Below are positions 1-6,070 of a stretch of 7,229 nucleotides of DNA, piece after piece; position 1 is the stretch's first letter; every line of letters begins with the position of its first letter. This stretch comes from JBEATZ01 sp041178545 (lineage in GTDB: Bacteria > Planctomycetota > UBA1135 > UBA2386): NCBI GenBank assembly GCA_041178545.1, contig JBEGVB010000188.1, positions 1 to 7,229 on the forward strand. Reading direction: 5' to 3'. The notes beneath the pieces were generated by a model. It saw nothing but the letters and a program-made list of their open reading frames with translations, was not told the DNA's origin and ran no database searches. The position numbers were made by a program, and so were the translations under genes.

Positions 1-371
1 GCCTGCTGCAGCTGTTCGGCATCCGGGCTGAAGGGCCGCACGATGCGGGTGAGGCACACGGCGCCTTGCAGCAGCGGGCCGGCATGCCGGCGGTTGGTCC
101 GGTCGAGGCGCATGTGTGCGAACTCGACCAGTTCCTCGCGGACCTCGATGCTGCGCAACAGCGAGCGTGCGCGGGTGCGGACCACGGGGTCGACCGACTC
201 GGCAGCTGCACGCAGCGTGGGCATCGCCTCGACGGACCAGCGCAGCAGCTGGGCGCGCACGCGGCGCTGGATGCGCGGGTCCTCCTCGGAGAGCAACTGC
301 ACGGCGGCGACCAAGTTCGCGGTCGATGGCCTGACCTGGCTCGGTTCGCCTGCTTCGCGCTCGTGCTGCAT
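1..371 (-). CDS. Partial SirB1/transglutaminase-like protein, N-terminal part with HEAT-like repeat
   Basis: An open minus-strand frame starts at the ATG at 369-371 and stays open to the left edge, so only about the first 123 residues are present. A near-ideal Shine-Dalgarno (AGGAGG, plus-strand 379-384) lies 7 bases before the ATG and fixes the start. The protein begins MQHEREAG. Residues 25-70 read as paired helices with the pattern LLSEEDPRIQRRVRAQLL, then VDPVVRTRARSLLRSIE, typical of HEAT-like helical repeats. The last visible part, LLQGAVCLTRIVRPFSPDAE, resembles the segment before the transglutaminase-like core of SirB1-family proteins (usually L-x-x-G-x-x-x-L-A-R followed by a D-x-x-x-Y stretch). 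The catalytic-like core would lie outside the window. No signal peptide is visible, so it is probably cytoplasmic. It is divergent from the M61 peptidase. That it is a real gene is well supported; the family name is tentative, from remembered patterns. Confidence 0.68.
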   Translation of the reverse strand, partial: MQHEREAGEPSQVRPSTANLVAAVQLLSEEDPRIQRRVRAQLLRWSVEAMPTLRAAAESVDPVVRTRARSLLRSIEVREELVEFAHMRLDRTNRRHAGPLLQGAVCLTRIVRPFSPDAEQLQQ

Positions 372-517
372 CGGTTTGCCTCCTGGGAGGGCGCAGCATA
401 GCCAGCTGCCGCGCACGGGACGGGCGACAAATCCACTGCACGCAAGGAGCCTCTTTCGCTGGAAACAAGGTGCGCCGAAACTGCATGTGGAGAGAGTTCC
501 AACACCGAATCCACGCA
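372..517. promoter_or_regulatory. Divergent intergenic region between partial gene and M61 peptidase gene
   Basis: These 146 bases separate two divergently transcribed genes and should hold both promoters. I found no convincing -35/-10 pair for either. Apart from the AGGAGG of the minus-strand gene, the only purine-rich stretch is GGAGAGAG at 489-496, about 21 bases before the M61 start and too far to act as its ribosome binding site. Confidence 0.35.
379..384 (-). promoter_or_regulatory. Shine-Dalgarno of the partial minus-strand gene
   Basis: The minus strand reads AGGAGG here, 7 bases before the ATG at 371. It is the strongest ribosome binding site in the window and settles both strand and start of the truncated gene. 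Confidence 0.7.
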
Positions 518-2338
518 ATGAACACGAACTCCCGATCCCAACGATTGCTCGGCGCAGGCCTGTTGTTGTGCATGCTCTCGACGGCGTTCGCGCGGGCGCA
601 GGACGCAATCCGCTACACGGTGCATGCGAAGGACGCAGGGGACCGCAACGAGATCGGACTCGAGGTTGCCGTGCGCGTCGAGCGGCCGGTCGGCAACTCC
701 ACGCAGTTCTGGATGCCGGTGTGGACACCGGGTTCGTACCGCTACCGCGAGTTCCCGGACCGCGTCACCGTGCAGGGCGCCTCGGCAGGCGACACGCAGC
801 TCGAGGTGCACCGCACGGACCGCGGCAAGTGGCTCGTGGAACACGGTGCCGTGGACGCAGTCGAGTTCCGCTACGCGGTGCGGCTGCTGCCGAACGACCG
901 GTTCATGGACCCCTCGCACGACCGCCGCGCGATCACCTACGAGGGCCCGGCCGTGTACGTCACGGTTCCCACGCGCGTGCAGTCGCCGTGCACGGTGCGA
1001 TTCGAGGTGCCCGAGGGATGGCAGTCTGCATCGGGCCTGCGCGCCAGCGAGGACGGGACGTTCCATGCTGCGAACTACGACGTCCTGGCGGACTGCCCCG
1101 TCAAGCTGGGCGTGTTCCAGCGCTTCGAGTTCCAGTCGCTGGGCAAGCCAGTTGCGGCCGTGGTGGACTGTGCCGAGGACCTCCAGTTCGACCACCAACG
1201 GTGGCTCGCGGGGTTGCAGGCGATCACCGACGAGGCCGGCTCGATCTTCGGCGGACACCCATTCGACCACTACGTGTTCCTGTTCACGCTGAGCCGCACC
1301 GGCGGCGGCGGTGGCCTGGAGCACCTCAACTCGACGGCCATCGGCCACTCCCGCGCCCTCTTCCAGCGCAACCCCTCCACGACCTACGGCATCAGCGCCC
1401 ACGAGTTCGTCCACACGTGGAACGTGAAGCGGCTGCGGCCCGTCGAGCTGGGACCGTTCGCATACGACCGCGCCAACCGCACCACCGGGCTCTGGCTCTC
1501 CGAGGGTGTGACCTCTTGGTACGGCGACGTGCTGATGGCCCGAGCAGGGCACACCCCCGTCGAGCAGTTCTGGCGCGAGCAAGCTGCGGGCATCGCGGGT
1601 TGGGAGAACACGCCCGGGCGCGCACACACCTCCCCCATGCGGGCCTCGTGGCTCGTGTGGGAACGGCAGGCACCCGACCGCAAGGTGGACTACTACGGCG
1701 CCGGCCAGGTGCTCGGCATGCTGCTCGACCTGCAGATCCGCCACGCCACCGGCAACCGCCGCTCGCTGGACGACGCCATGGCCGCCATGGTCGATGCCTG
1801 TGAGAAGCTGGGCCGCGGCCTCACCGAGCAGGAGATCGCCACGCATCTCATTGGGACAGCTGGCACCGACCTCAGCGGGTTCCTCGCCAGGCATGCAGAC
1901 GGGACCCTCACGCCGGACTACGCCACGATCCTCGGCCATGCCGGCATCGAGTACGTGGCCACCACCACGCCGCGGCCTGCCTTCCTGCGCGGCATCGACG
2001 GCACACGCAAGGAATCGGTTGCGTTCACGGACTTCGAGACCCTCGACCGCCTCGCCCCCACCGACGCGATGGTGCTGAGCGGACTCGTTCGCAAGCTCGA
2101 CGGGCAGCCGATGTCCGGCATGGAGGCCGTCGACCAGGCGGTGGCCGCGGCCGTCGCAGACGGCAGGAAGTGGATCGAGGTGGAGTACGAGTCCGCCAAC
2201 GGCCGCACCCACAAGGCCATGGCTCGCGTGGAACAGCACGTGCGCACCCGCGTCGAGCTGCGACTCCGCCCGGACGCCACCGAGGCCCAGCTGGCGGTCC
2301 GGGACGGGATCACCGCGCCCCGCCGCAAGCAGGACTGA
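518..2338 (+). CDS. Secreted M61-family zinc metallopeptidase (glycyl aminopeptidase-like)
   Basis: This 606-residue protein belongs to peptidase family M61, metallo-aminopeptidases that remove N-terminal residues, classically glycine or alanine. The zinc site is HEFVH at residues 295-299, inside the family signature HEFVHTWNVKRLRP. H295 and H299 are ligands, E296 is the catalytic glutamate, and E329 in LWLSEG is the third ligand. GGGGLEHLNS (E268, H269) matches the family's G-x-E-H substrate-binding motif. Residues 28-185 form the N-terminal beta-rich domain, about 190-460 the catalytic core. The region after about 470 is in the place of the usual C-terminal PDZ domain but is poorly conserved. 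The start at 518 is preferred because residues 1-27 then form a clean signal peptide (basic n-region, LLGAGLLLCML core, cleavage after ARA). GTG at 470 or ATG at 485 would only lengthen the n-region. No convincing Shine-Dalgarno precedes any of these starts. It likely acts outside the cytoplasmic membrane. It is monocistronic and converges on the tRNA and the 704-residue gene. Confidence 0.93.
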   Translation: MNTNSRSQRLLGAGLLLCMLSTAFARAQDAIRYTVHAKDAGDRNEIGLEVAVRVERPVGNSTQFWMPVWTPGSYRYREFPDRVTVQGASAGDTQLEVHRTDRGKWLVEHGAVDAVEFRYAVRLLPNDRFMDPSHDRRAITYEGPAVYVTVPTRVQSPCTVRFEVPEGWQSASGLRASEDGTFHAANYDVLADCPVKLGVFQRFEFQSLGKPVAAVVDCAEDLQFDHQRWLAGLQAITDEAGSIFGGHPFDHYVFLFTLSRTGGGGGLEHLNSTAIGHSRALFQRNPSTTYGISAHEFVHTWNVKRLRPVELGPFAYDRANRTTGLWLSEGVTSWYGDVLMARAGHTPVEQFWREQAAGIAGWENTPGRAHTSPMRASWLVWERQAPDRKVDYYGAGQVLGMLLDLQIRHATGNRRSLDDAMAAMVDACEKLGRGLTEQEIATHLIGTAGTDLSGFLARHADGTLTPDYATILGHAGIEYVATTTPRPAFLRGIDGTRKESVAFTDFETLDRLAPTDAMVLSGLVRKLDGQPMSGMEAVDQAVAAAVADGRKWIEVEYESANGRTHKAMARVEQHVRTRVELRLRPDATEAQLAVRDGITAPRRKQD

Positions 2339-2419
2339 GGGCCGCCGTCGAGGGAGCAGCGGAGACGGACCGCTCCCGCTCGCGCAGGGGGTCCGACCGG
2401 CCGCTCGGCCACCAACCTG

Positions 2420-2469
2420 CACCACTCCGGGTCGGGTGGGCCGCTGAGGGAGGCGGCCGGAGAGTGGTG
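2420..2469 (-). repeat. Nested inverted repeat across the tRNA-Leu 3' end (possible terminator or processing hairpin)
   Basis: Two nested perfect arms are present. The outer is CACCACTC (2420-2427) with GAGTGGTG (2462-2469), 8 bp. The inner is GGCCGC (2439-2444) with GCGGCC (2453-2458), 6 bp, closing an 8-base loop. In the minus-strand transcript the outer arm begins with the last acceptor base, the discriminator A and the CCA of the tRNA, so trailer RNA could pair with the CCA end. The inner hairpin lies just past the tRNA and could be its terminator, but no U-run follows, so an intrinsic terminator is not proven. The arms are seen directly; the function is inference. Confidence 0.4.
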
Positions 2470-2551
2470 CCCAGGACAGGACTTGAACCTGCACCCCCTT
2501 GCGGGGACCAGCCCCTCAAGCTGGCGCGTCTGCCAATTTCGCCACCTGGGC
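2465..2551 (-). tRNA. tRNA-Leu (anticodon GAG), CCA encoded
   Basis: The minus strand folds into a full 87-nt class II tRNA. The acceptor stem is GCCCAGG/CCTGGGC, 7 perfect pairs. The D-arm is GCG/CGC with GG in the loop. The anticodon stem is CCAGC/GCTGG, closing the loop TTGAGGG with anticodon GAG. The long variable arm is CCCC-GCAA-GGGG, the T-arm is GCAGG/CCTGT with loop TTCAAGT, followed by discriminator A and encoded CCA. The long variable arm and GAG anticodon identify leucine, reading CUC and CUU codons. It lies 99 bases downstream of the 704-residue protein's stop on the same strand, and its 3' end faces the M61 gene, whose stop is 126 bases away. A promoter-like sequence just upstream suggests independent transcription. 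Confidence 0.97.
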
Positions 2552-2559
2552 TCGGGTTG

Positions 2560-2588
2560 GGGCGGGGAACCATACCGAGGTCCCGCCC
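2560..2588 (-). terminator. Strong hairpin between the 704-residue gene and tRNA-Leu (candidate terminator)
   Basis: GGGCGGG (2560-2566) pairs perfectly with CCCGCCC (2582-2588), and ACC (2569-2571) with GGT (2579-2581) can extend the stem past a 2-base bulge. It follows the minus-strand gene's stop by about 60 bases and precedes the tRNA by 8 bases. No U-run follows it. It might stop or slow read-through from the upstream gene, but it overlaps the proposed tRNA promoter, so one of the two readings may be coincidence. Confidence 0.3.
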
Positions 2589-2596
2589 GGTTGCAA
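2569..2596 (-). promoter_or_regulatory. Candidate sigma-70-type promoter for tRNA-Leu
   Basis: On the minus strand TTGCAA (2596-2591), a 16-base spacer and TATGGT (2574-2569) resemble -35 and -10 boxes (4 of 6 matches each to TTGACA and TATAAT). The -10 box lies 17 bases before the tRNA 5' end, leaving a leader of about 10 bases, normal for a tRNA gene. The bases just after the -10 are all G/C after one T, like the GC-rich discriminators of stringently controlled stable-RNA promoters. Only the sequence is seen; activity is inferred. Confidence 0.42.
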
Positions 2597-2650
2597 CCCA
2601 GCAGCCCAACTTCAGGGCCCTGACCTGCCCAGGCCGGGCCCGTCACCACC

Positions 2651-4765
2651 TCAGCGGTAGTCCGCGAGGAGCTTGCCCAAGAACCGGATGTAGTTGTTCT
2701 CCAGGTCCAGTTGCACGTAGGCACTGCGGAAGGTCTTTGCGAGGGCCCGTGCCTGGAGCAGCCCGGCCATGTCCTCCTTGCCGAAACCACCGGCGACACG
2801 GCGCCATTCCTCCTGCATCCACTGCTGCACGGCCTCGTCGAACTGGGCACGGACCTGCGGGCTCATGGCCGCGACCGACGAGTACTGGGGGAACTTGCTG
2901 CGGCGCACCTGGTCCTCGGCGGAGCTGCGGTTCTGCAGCATCCAGGACGGGTCGGGCTGGCTCAGGTCCTTCTCCGCGTACTTGCGGTAGTCGTCGAGCA
3001 GGTCCACCAGGCCCTGGCCGCGCACGTAGACGAAGCCGTTGAGCGCGCGAGGCAACTCGCGTTGGAAGGCCTGCACGTCCTCGCTGGCGAGCACGCTCCG
3101 CGCCCCGCGCACGCTGTTGCGGGCCCAGAACATGTCGCGGATGAGGGGACCGGAGTTGGACAGCACGAAGAAGTCCTTGAACAACACGGTCGCGAACTCA
3201 CCGGTGCCGTCGATCTGCGGGTTGCAGAACTCGGTGATGACGTCCTCGTCGTCCTTGTCGCCTGCTGCCGTGCTCTCGCCCGACAGGTTCATCTTGAGGT
3301 GGTAGACCTTGTTGAAGCCAAACGATGCTGCGTTGAGGCGCACCATGCGCACGAACTCCTGCAGCAGCGGCGCAGCCTCGGGCCGGATCCAGAACACCCA
3401 TGCGATCTGCGGCACGGGTGAGATGTCGCCCACCGGGATCTGCGGGTCGGGGATGTTCTTGCGGAAGACGAAGCCCGTGCGTGGAAGCAGCGCGGTGCTC
3501 AGCCGCTCGATCAAGTCGCGCGCGTCGATCAGGGCATTGCCCTGGAACGTGCAGCGACGCAGCGCGTCGTTGATGGTCTCCTTGGAGTCCGGGTCGAGGG
3601 ACGAGACCATTGCCTGCAGGAAGTCGCCGGCTGGGACGCGCAGCGCAGCCGCCGCGCAGCAGTTCTCGGGCACCATGCGCAGGAACTTGGTCAGCCACTT
3701 GTCGAGCGCTTCCTGCTCGGCGCGGAAGAACTGCGCCTGGAAGTTCGTGTGCATGTGGCTGTTGAGGACCACCTCGCCGAGGAACGAGAGTTCGTCGGGC
3801 TCGAACAGCAGCGCGCCGCTCAGCGAGTTCCACCCCTTGAGGTTGAGGAAGCTCGCGAGCACGCGGTCGTTCATGCTGTCGCGCGAGTTCGCGTCCGGCC
3901 ACCGTGCGGCGAACTGCCGGAACCCGTCCATGGCGTTGGGGACCAAGCTGAACTCCAGCGCGTTGACCGACTCGGGCTGGTTGATCGCCGCCCACTGGTC
4001 GATGCGCGCGAGCACGCCGTCCGTGTACTTTGCTGCGCGTCCGAACGGCTCCTCCTCGAGACTGCCCTCGGAGAGCTTCACCGACTGCTCCATCAGCGGG
4101 AGGTTGTTGCCCAACAGCAGGCAGTCGTTGATGCGCGTGGCGTAGAAGGGCACGGCGGAACCCTGTGGCTGGATGACGCAGTAGTCGCCCTCGTTGCGGA
4201 CCGTGAGCCCGTTGGCGGCAAGCTGCGACTGCACCACCGGCCAGCGCAACAGGCCCCATGCGGCACGGATCCGCCAACTGACGCGCGCGTAGCAGCACCA
4301 CCAGGGCTGGGCCAACGGCTGTGGCGCGGCTCCGCTGCGGTCCTCGGTGAATCCCGCGAGCAGCAGCTCCTGTCCGAGCACGTCGCGCACCAGGTCCACG
4401 AAGCCACTGCTGTCCGAGCGGATGCGCGAGAGGTTCTCGCGCGCGTCCTCCAGTGCCTTCTCCACTCCCTGGCTGCGCAGCGACTGGACCATTGGACCGG
4501 ACTGCAGGTCCCGCCAGTTGGAGGTCTCGGCAAAGTCCTTCCAGAACCGCGGTTCGGGGAACTCAGCGAGGTCGTCGGCCAGCGCCACCTTGCGGACGAA
4601 GAAGTCGACCTCGCGGGGCACGATGTCCCGCACGTCCACGAGTCGCCCCTCCAGCGGGTTGAAGATGAACGCCACGACGAACAGCAGCAGCAGCAGCACG
4701 CCGATGCCACAGACGGTCGCGAGCCGGACCAGCCAGCGTCCGCGCTTTGCAGGTTGCTTCTTCAT
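2651..4765 (-). CDS. Membrane-anchored protein of unknown function, 704 residues
   Basis: I do not recognise a named family. The N-terminus MKKQPAKRGRWLVR is strongly basic, and residues about 15-35 form one hydrophobic helix with no signal-peptidase site, so the protein should be anchored with about 670 residues outside the cytoplasm. The part after the helix (PREVDFFVRKVALADDLAEF, then W-rich and DVLGQELLLAGF segments) loosely resembles DUF3352-like extracytoplasmic proteins, in which a phrase like 'G-x-E-L-x-L-A' recurs; this is weak. Paired residues WWCCY lie at 155-159. No catalytic motif, further membrane segment or clear repeat was found. The ATG at 4765 is forced: an in-frame TAG sits 15 bases upstream. 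No good Shine-Dalgarno precedes it. It is divergent from the aminotransferase and followed by tRNA-Leu on the same strand. The very long open frame and sensible amino-acid composition make the gene itself secure. Confidence 0.85.
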   Translation of the reverse strand: MKKQPAKRGRWLVRLATVCGIGVLLLLLFVVAFIFNPLEGRLVDVRDIVPREVDFFVRKVALADDLAEFPEPRFWKDFAETSNWRDLQSGPMVQSLRSQGVEKALEDARENLSRIRSDSSGFVDLVRDVLGQELLLAGFTEDRSGAAPQPLAQPWWCCYARVSWRIRAAWGLLRWPVVQSQLAANGLTVRNEGDYCVIQPQGSAVPFYATRINDCLLLGNNLPLMEQSVKLSEGSLEEEPFGRAAKYTDGVLARIDQWAAINQPESVNALEFSLVPNAMDGFRQFAARWPDANSRDSMNDRVLASFLNLKGWNSLSGALLFEPDELSFLGEVVLNSHMHTNFQAQFFRAEQEALDKWLTKFLRMVPENCCAAAALRVPAGDFLQAMVSSLDPDSKETINDALRRCTFQGNALIDARDLIERLSTALLPRTGFVFRKNIPDPQIPVGDISPVPQIAWVFWIRPEAAPLLQEFVRMVRLNAASFGFNKVYHLKMNLSGESTAAGDKDDEDVITEFCNPQIDGTGEFATVLFKDFFVLSNSGPLIRDMFWARNSVRGARSVLASEDVQAFQRELPRALNGFVYVRGQGLVDLLDDYRKYAEKDLSQPDPSWMLQNRSSAEDQVRRSKFPQYSSVAAMSPQVRAQFDEAVQQWMQEEWRRVAGGFGKEDMAGLLQARALAKTFRSAYVQLDLENNYIRFLGKLLADYR
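4682..4696 (-). repeat. Five-unit CTG codon repeat encoding Leu5 in the membrane anchor
   Basis: The plus strand reads CAG five times in a row, giving CTG x5 on the coding strand, leucines 24-28 of the anchor helix. It is a trinucleotide run in frame, so slippage would change helix length without a frameshift. It is most simply explained by leucine-rich coding with a preferred codon. Confidence 0.6.
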
Positions 4766-4793
4766 GAGTCGGTCAGCCTAGGGCAGCAGCAGG

Positions 4794-4815
4794 GCTCGGG
4801 GAACGAGCAGGCTCG
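4794..4815. promoter_or_regulatory. Three-arm alternating repeat in the divergent promoter region
   Basis: GCTCG (4794-4798), CGAGC (4804-4808) and GCTCG (4811-4815) alternate, so the middle arm can pair with either flank: a 5-bp hairpin with loop GGGAA, or the palindrome CGAGC-AG-GCTCG. It lies between the divergent 704-residue gene and the aminotransferase gene, where an operator would be expected. The arms are short and chance is a real alternative. Confidence 0.2.
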
Positions 4816-4848
4816 GACGTATCCAGCCCCCGCAGGCTTCCCGCGTGT

Positions 4849-4877
4849 TTGCCTTCCCTCCCACCCAAGGGTCTACT
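4849..4877 (+). promoter_or_regulatory. Candidate promoter of the aminotransferase-exonuclease operon
   Basis: TTGCCT (4849-4854), a 17-base spacer and TCTACT (4872-4877) match the sigma-70 boxes at 4 of 6 positions each. Transcription would begin near 4884, only about 5 bases before the ATG at 4889, giving an almost leaderless mRNA. That agrees with the lack of a Shine-Dalgarno before this gene. The matches are moderate, so this is a hypothesis. Confidence 0.28.
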
Positions 4878-4888
4878 CCCTGCCAGCC

Positions 4889-6070
4889 ATGCCGCTGCCC
4901 GTTCCCAACGCACGTTCCCGGACCATCGAGGAATCGCTCACGCTCGCGATCTCTGCACGTGCGGCCAGGATGAAGGCCGCAGGACAAGACGTGGTGTCGC
5001 TCGGCGCCGGCGAACCCGACTTCCCCGTGCCCGAGCCGGTGGCGCAGGCAGGCGTCGACGCGATCCGCGCGGGACGCACGCGATACACGCCTGCAGCGGG
5101 TGTTCCCGAACTCCGTGCCGCCGGCGCACGCTGGCTGTCCGACACCTACGGCATCCCCTACTCACAGGACGAGGTCATGGCCACCGCAGGGGCGAAGGCG
5201 GCCCTGCACATGGCTCTCTCGACCATCGTCGAGAAGGGTGACGTCGTGATCGTCCTCGCGCCGTACTGGGTGTCCTACCCGGCGCTCGTGCGCATGGCGG
5301 ACGGGGTGCCCGTCGTGCTCGACGCGGTGCCCGAGAGCGGCTTCCTGCACCCGCCCGAGACCGTCCTCGCAGCAGCTCGCGCCCACGGGGCAAAGGGCCT
5401 CATCCTCAACTTCCCCAACAACCCCTCCGGTGCCGTTCCCAGCCAGGCGCAGGTGCAGGCCTACGTGGACGTCGCGCGGCAGGCAGACCTTTGGATCGTC
5501 TCCGACGAGATCTACGGCCAGCTCACCTACGACGGCATGCGCCACGTCTCGCCAGCCTCGGTTCCGGGCGGGAAGGAGCGGACCATCGTGGTGAACGGCT
5601 TCACCAAGAGCCACACGCTCACCGGGTGGCGCATCAGCTTCCTTGCAGGGCCCAAGCCGGTGATCGACGCGTGCACGCGCATCCAGAGCCAGGTGCTCGG
5701 CAATGCCTGCACGATCAGCCAGGAGGCAGCCATCGCCGCGTGCAGGATCCCGCTCGAGTCAGAACTGCGCGAGCGCATCCGCGCCTTCGACGAACGCAGG
5801 CACTTCCTCGTCGACGCGGTCAACGCGATCCCTCGGCTGCGCGCAGAGCTCCCGCGCGGGGCCTTCTACGTCATGGTCGACGTACGCGGGCTCTTGGGAG
5901 GTGACGACGTCGCATTTGCCGAGCGCCTCCTCGACAAGCACTTGGTCGCCGGTGTACCAGGCACCGCGTTTGGCGCACCTGGCTTCCTGCGGCTCAGCTA
6001 TGCTGCGTCCATGAAGGACCTGGAGCGTGCGGTCGCGAGGCTGCGCCAGTGCGTGGAGGGTATCGCATGA
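4889..6070 (+). CDS. aspC: Class I PLP-dependent aminotransferase (aspartate aminotransferase type)
   Basis: This 393-residue cytoplasmic enzyme transfers an amino group between an amino acid and a 2-oxo acid, most likely aspartate and 2-oxoglutarate, linking oxaloacetate and glutamate metabolism. Length and motifs match subgroup I-beta/gamma aspartate aminotransferases such as the Thermus enzyme. Motifs in order are SLGAGEPDF near residue 35, YTPAAGVPELR, APYWVSYP, NFPNNPSG with cofactor-contacting N178, SDEIYG with D206 (pyridine nitrogen) and Y209, the PLP lysine K240 in NGFTKSHTLTGWR with phosphate-binding R248, and R368 in GFLRLSYA, which binds the substrate carboxylate. All key residues are present, so it should be active. 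The ATG at 4889 gives the family's usual N-terminus; the frame stays open upstream, but that part is only the antisense of the divergent gene. No Shine-Dalgarno is evident. Its stop overlaps the next start (ATGA). The symbol is by family similarity; close relatives can also use prephenate or other amino acids, so substrate range is uncertain. Confidence 0.93.
   Translation: MPLPVPNARSRTIEESLTLAISARAARMKAAGQDVVSLGAGEPDFPVPEPVAQAGVDAIRAGRTRYTPAAGVPELRAAGARWLSDTYGIPYSQDEVMATAGAKAALHMALSTIVEKGDVVIVLAPYWVSYPALVRMADGVPVVLDAVPESGFLHPPETVLAAARAHGAKGLILNFPNNPSGAVPSQAQVQAYVDVARQADLWIVSDEIYGQLTYDGMRHVSPASVPGGKERTIVVNGFTKSHTLTGWRISFLAGPKPVIDACTRIQSQVLGNACTISQEAAIAACRIPLESELRERIRAFDERRHFLVDAVNAIPRLRAELPRGAFYVMVDVRGLLGGDDVAFAERLLDKHLVAGVPGTAFGAPGFLRLSYAASMKDLERAVARLRQCVEGIA
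6055..6060 (+). promoter_or_regulatory. Shine-Dalgarno of the exonuclease gene, inside the aminotransferase gene
   Basis: GGAGGG lies 6 bases before the ATG at 6067, within the last codons of the aminotransferase gene. It selects ATG 6067 over the in-frame GTG at 6049 and supports coupled translation. Confidence 0.7.

Noticed and set aside
527..600. Lipoprotein signal in the M61 peptidase (cysteine after LLL)
   Set aside because: The residues before C18 do not fit a lipobox, and a normal ARA cleavage site follows; a soluble secreted protein is more likely.
43..1803. 586-codon open frame on the plus strand
   Set aside because: It runs over the M61 gene in another frame and over the minus-strand partial gene. 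Its product is arginine/alanine/proline-rich with no motif, as expected for shadow frames in G+C-rich DNA.
2352..2377. Inverted repeat GGGAGC/GCTCCC downstream of the M61 gene
   Set aside because: The loop is 14 bases, a competing AGCGG/CCGCT pairing exists, and no U-run follows, so a terminator call for the M61 gene is not supportable.
2612..2623. Perfect 12-base palindrome TCAGGGCCCTGA downstream of the 704-residue gene
   Set aside because: A few such palindromes are expected by chance in 7 kb of G+C-rich DNA, and it leaves no loop for a terminator hairpin. No other evidence supports an operator.
1918..2850. 310-codon minus-strand open frame
   Set aside because: It crosses the M61 3' end, the whole tRNA and the end of the 704-residue gene, which no real protein gene would do; the composition is shadow-like.
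3198..4301. 367-codon minus-strand frame within the 704-residue gene
   Set aside because: It is an alternative frame of the same strand, rich in arginine and alanine, with no start signal and no motif.
3749..4888. Possible 380-residue N-terminal extension of the aminotransferase
   Set aside because: The frame is open, but this part is antisense to the well-supported 704-residue gene, is histidine/glutamine/valine-rich without domains, and the family's normal N-terminus begins at ATG 4889.
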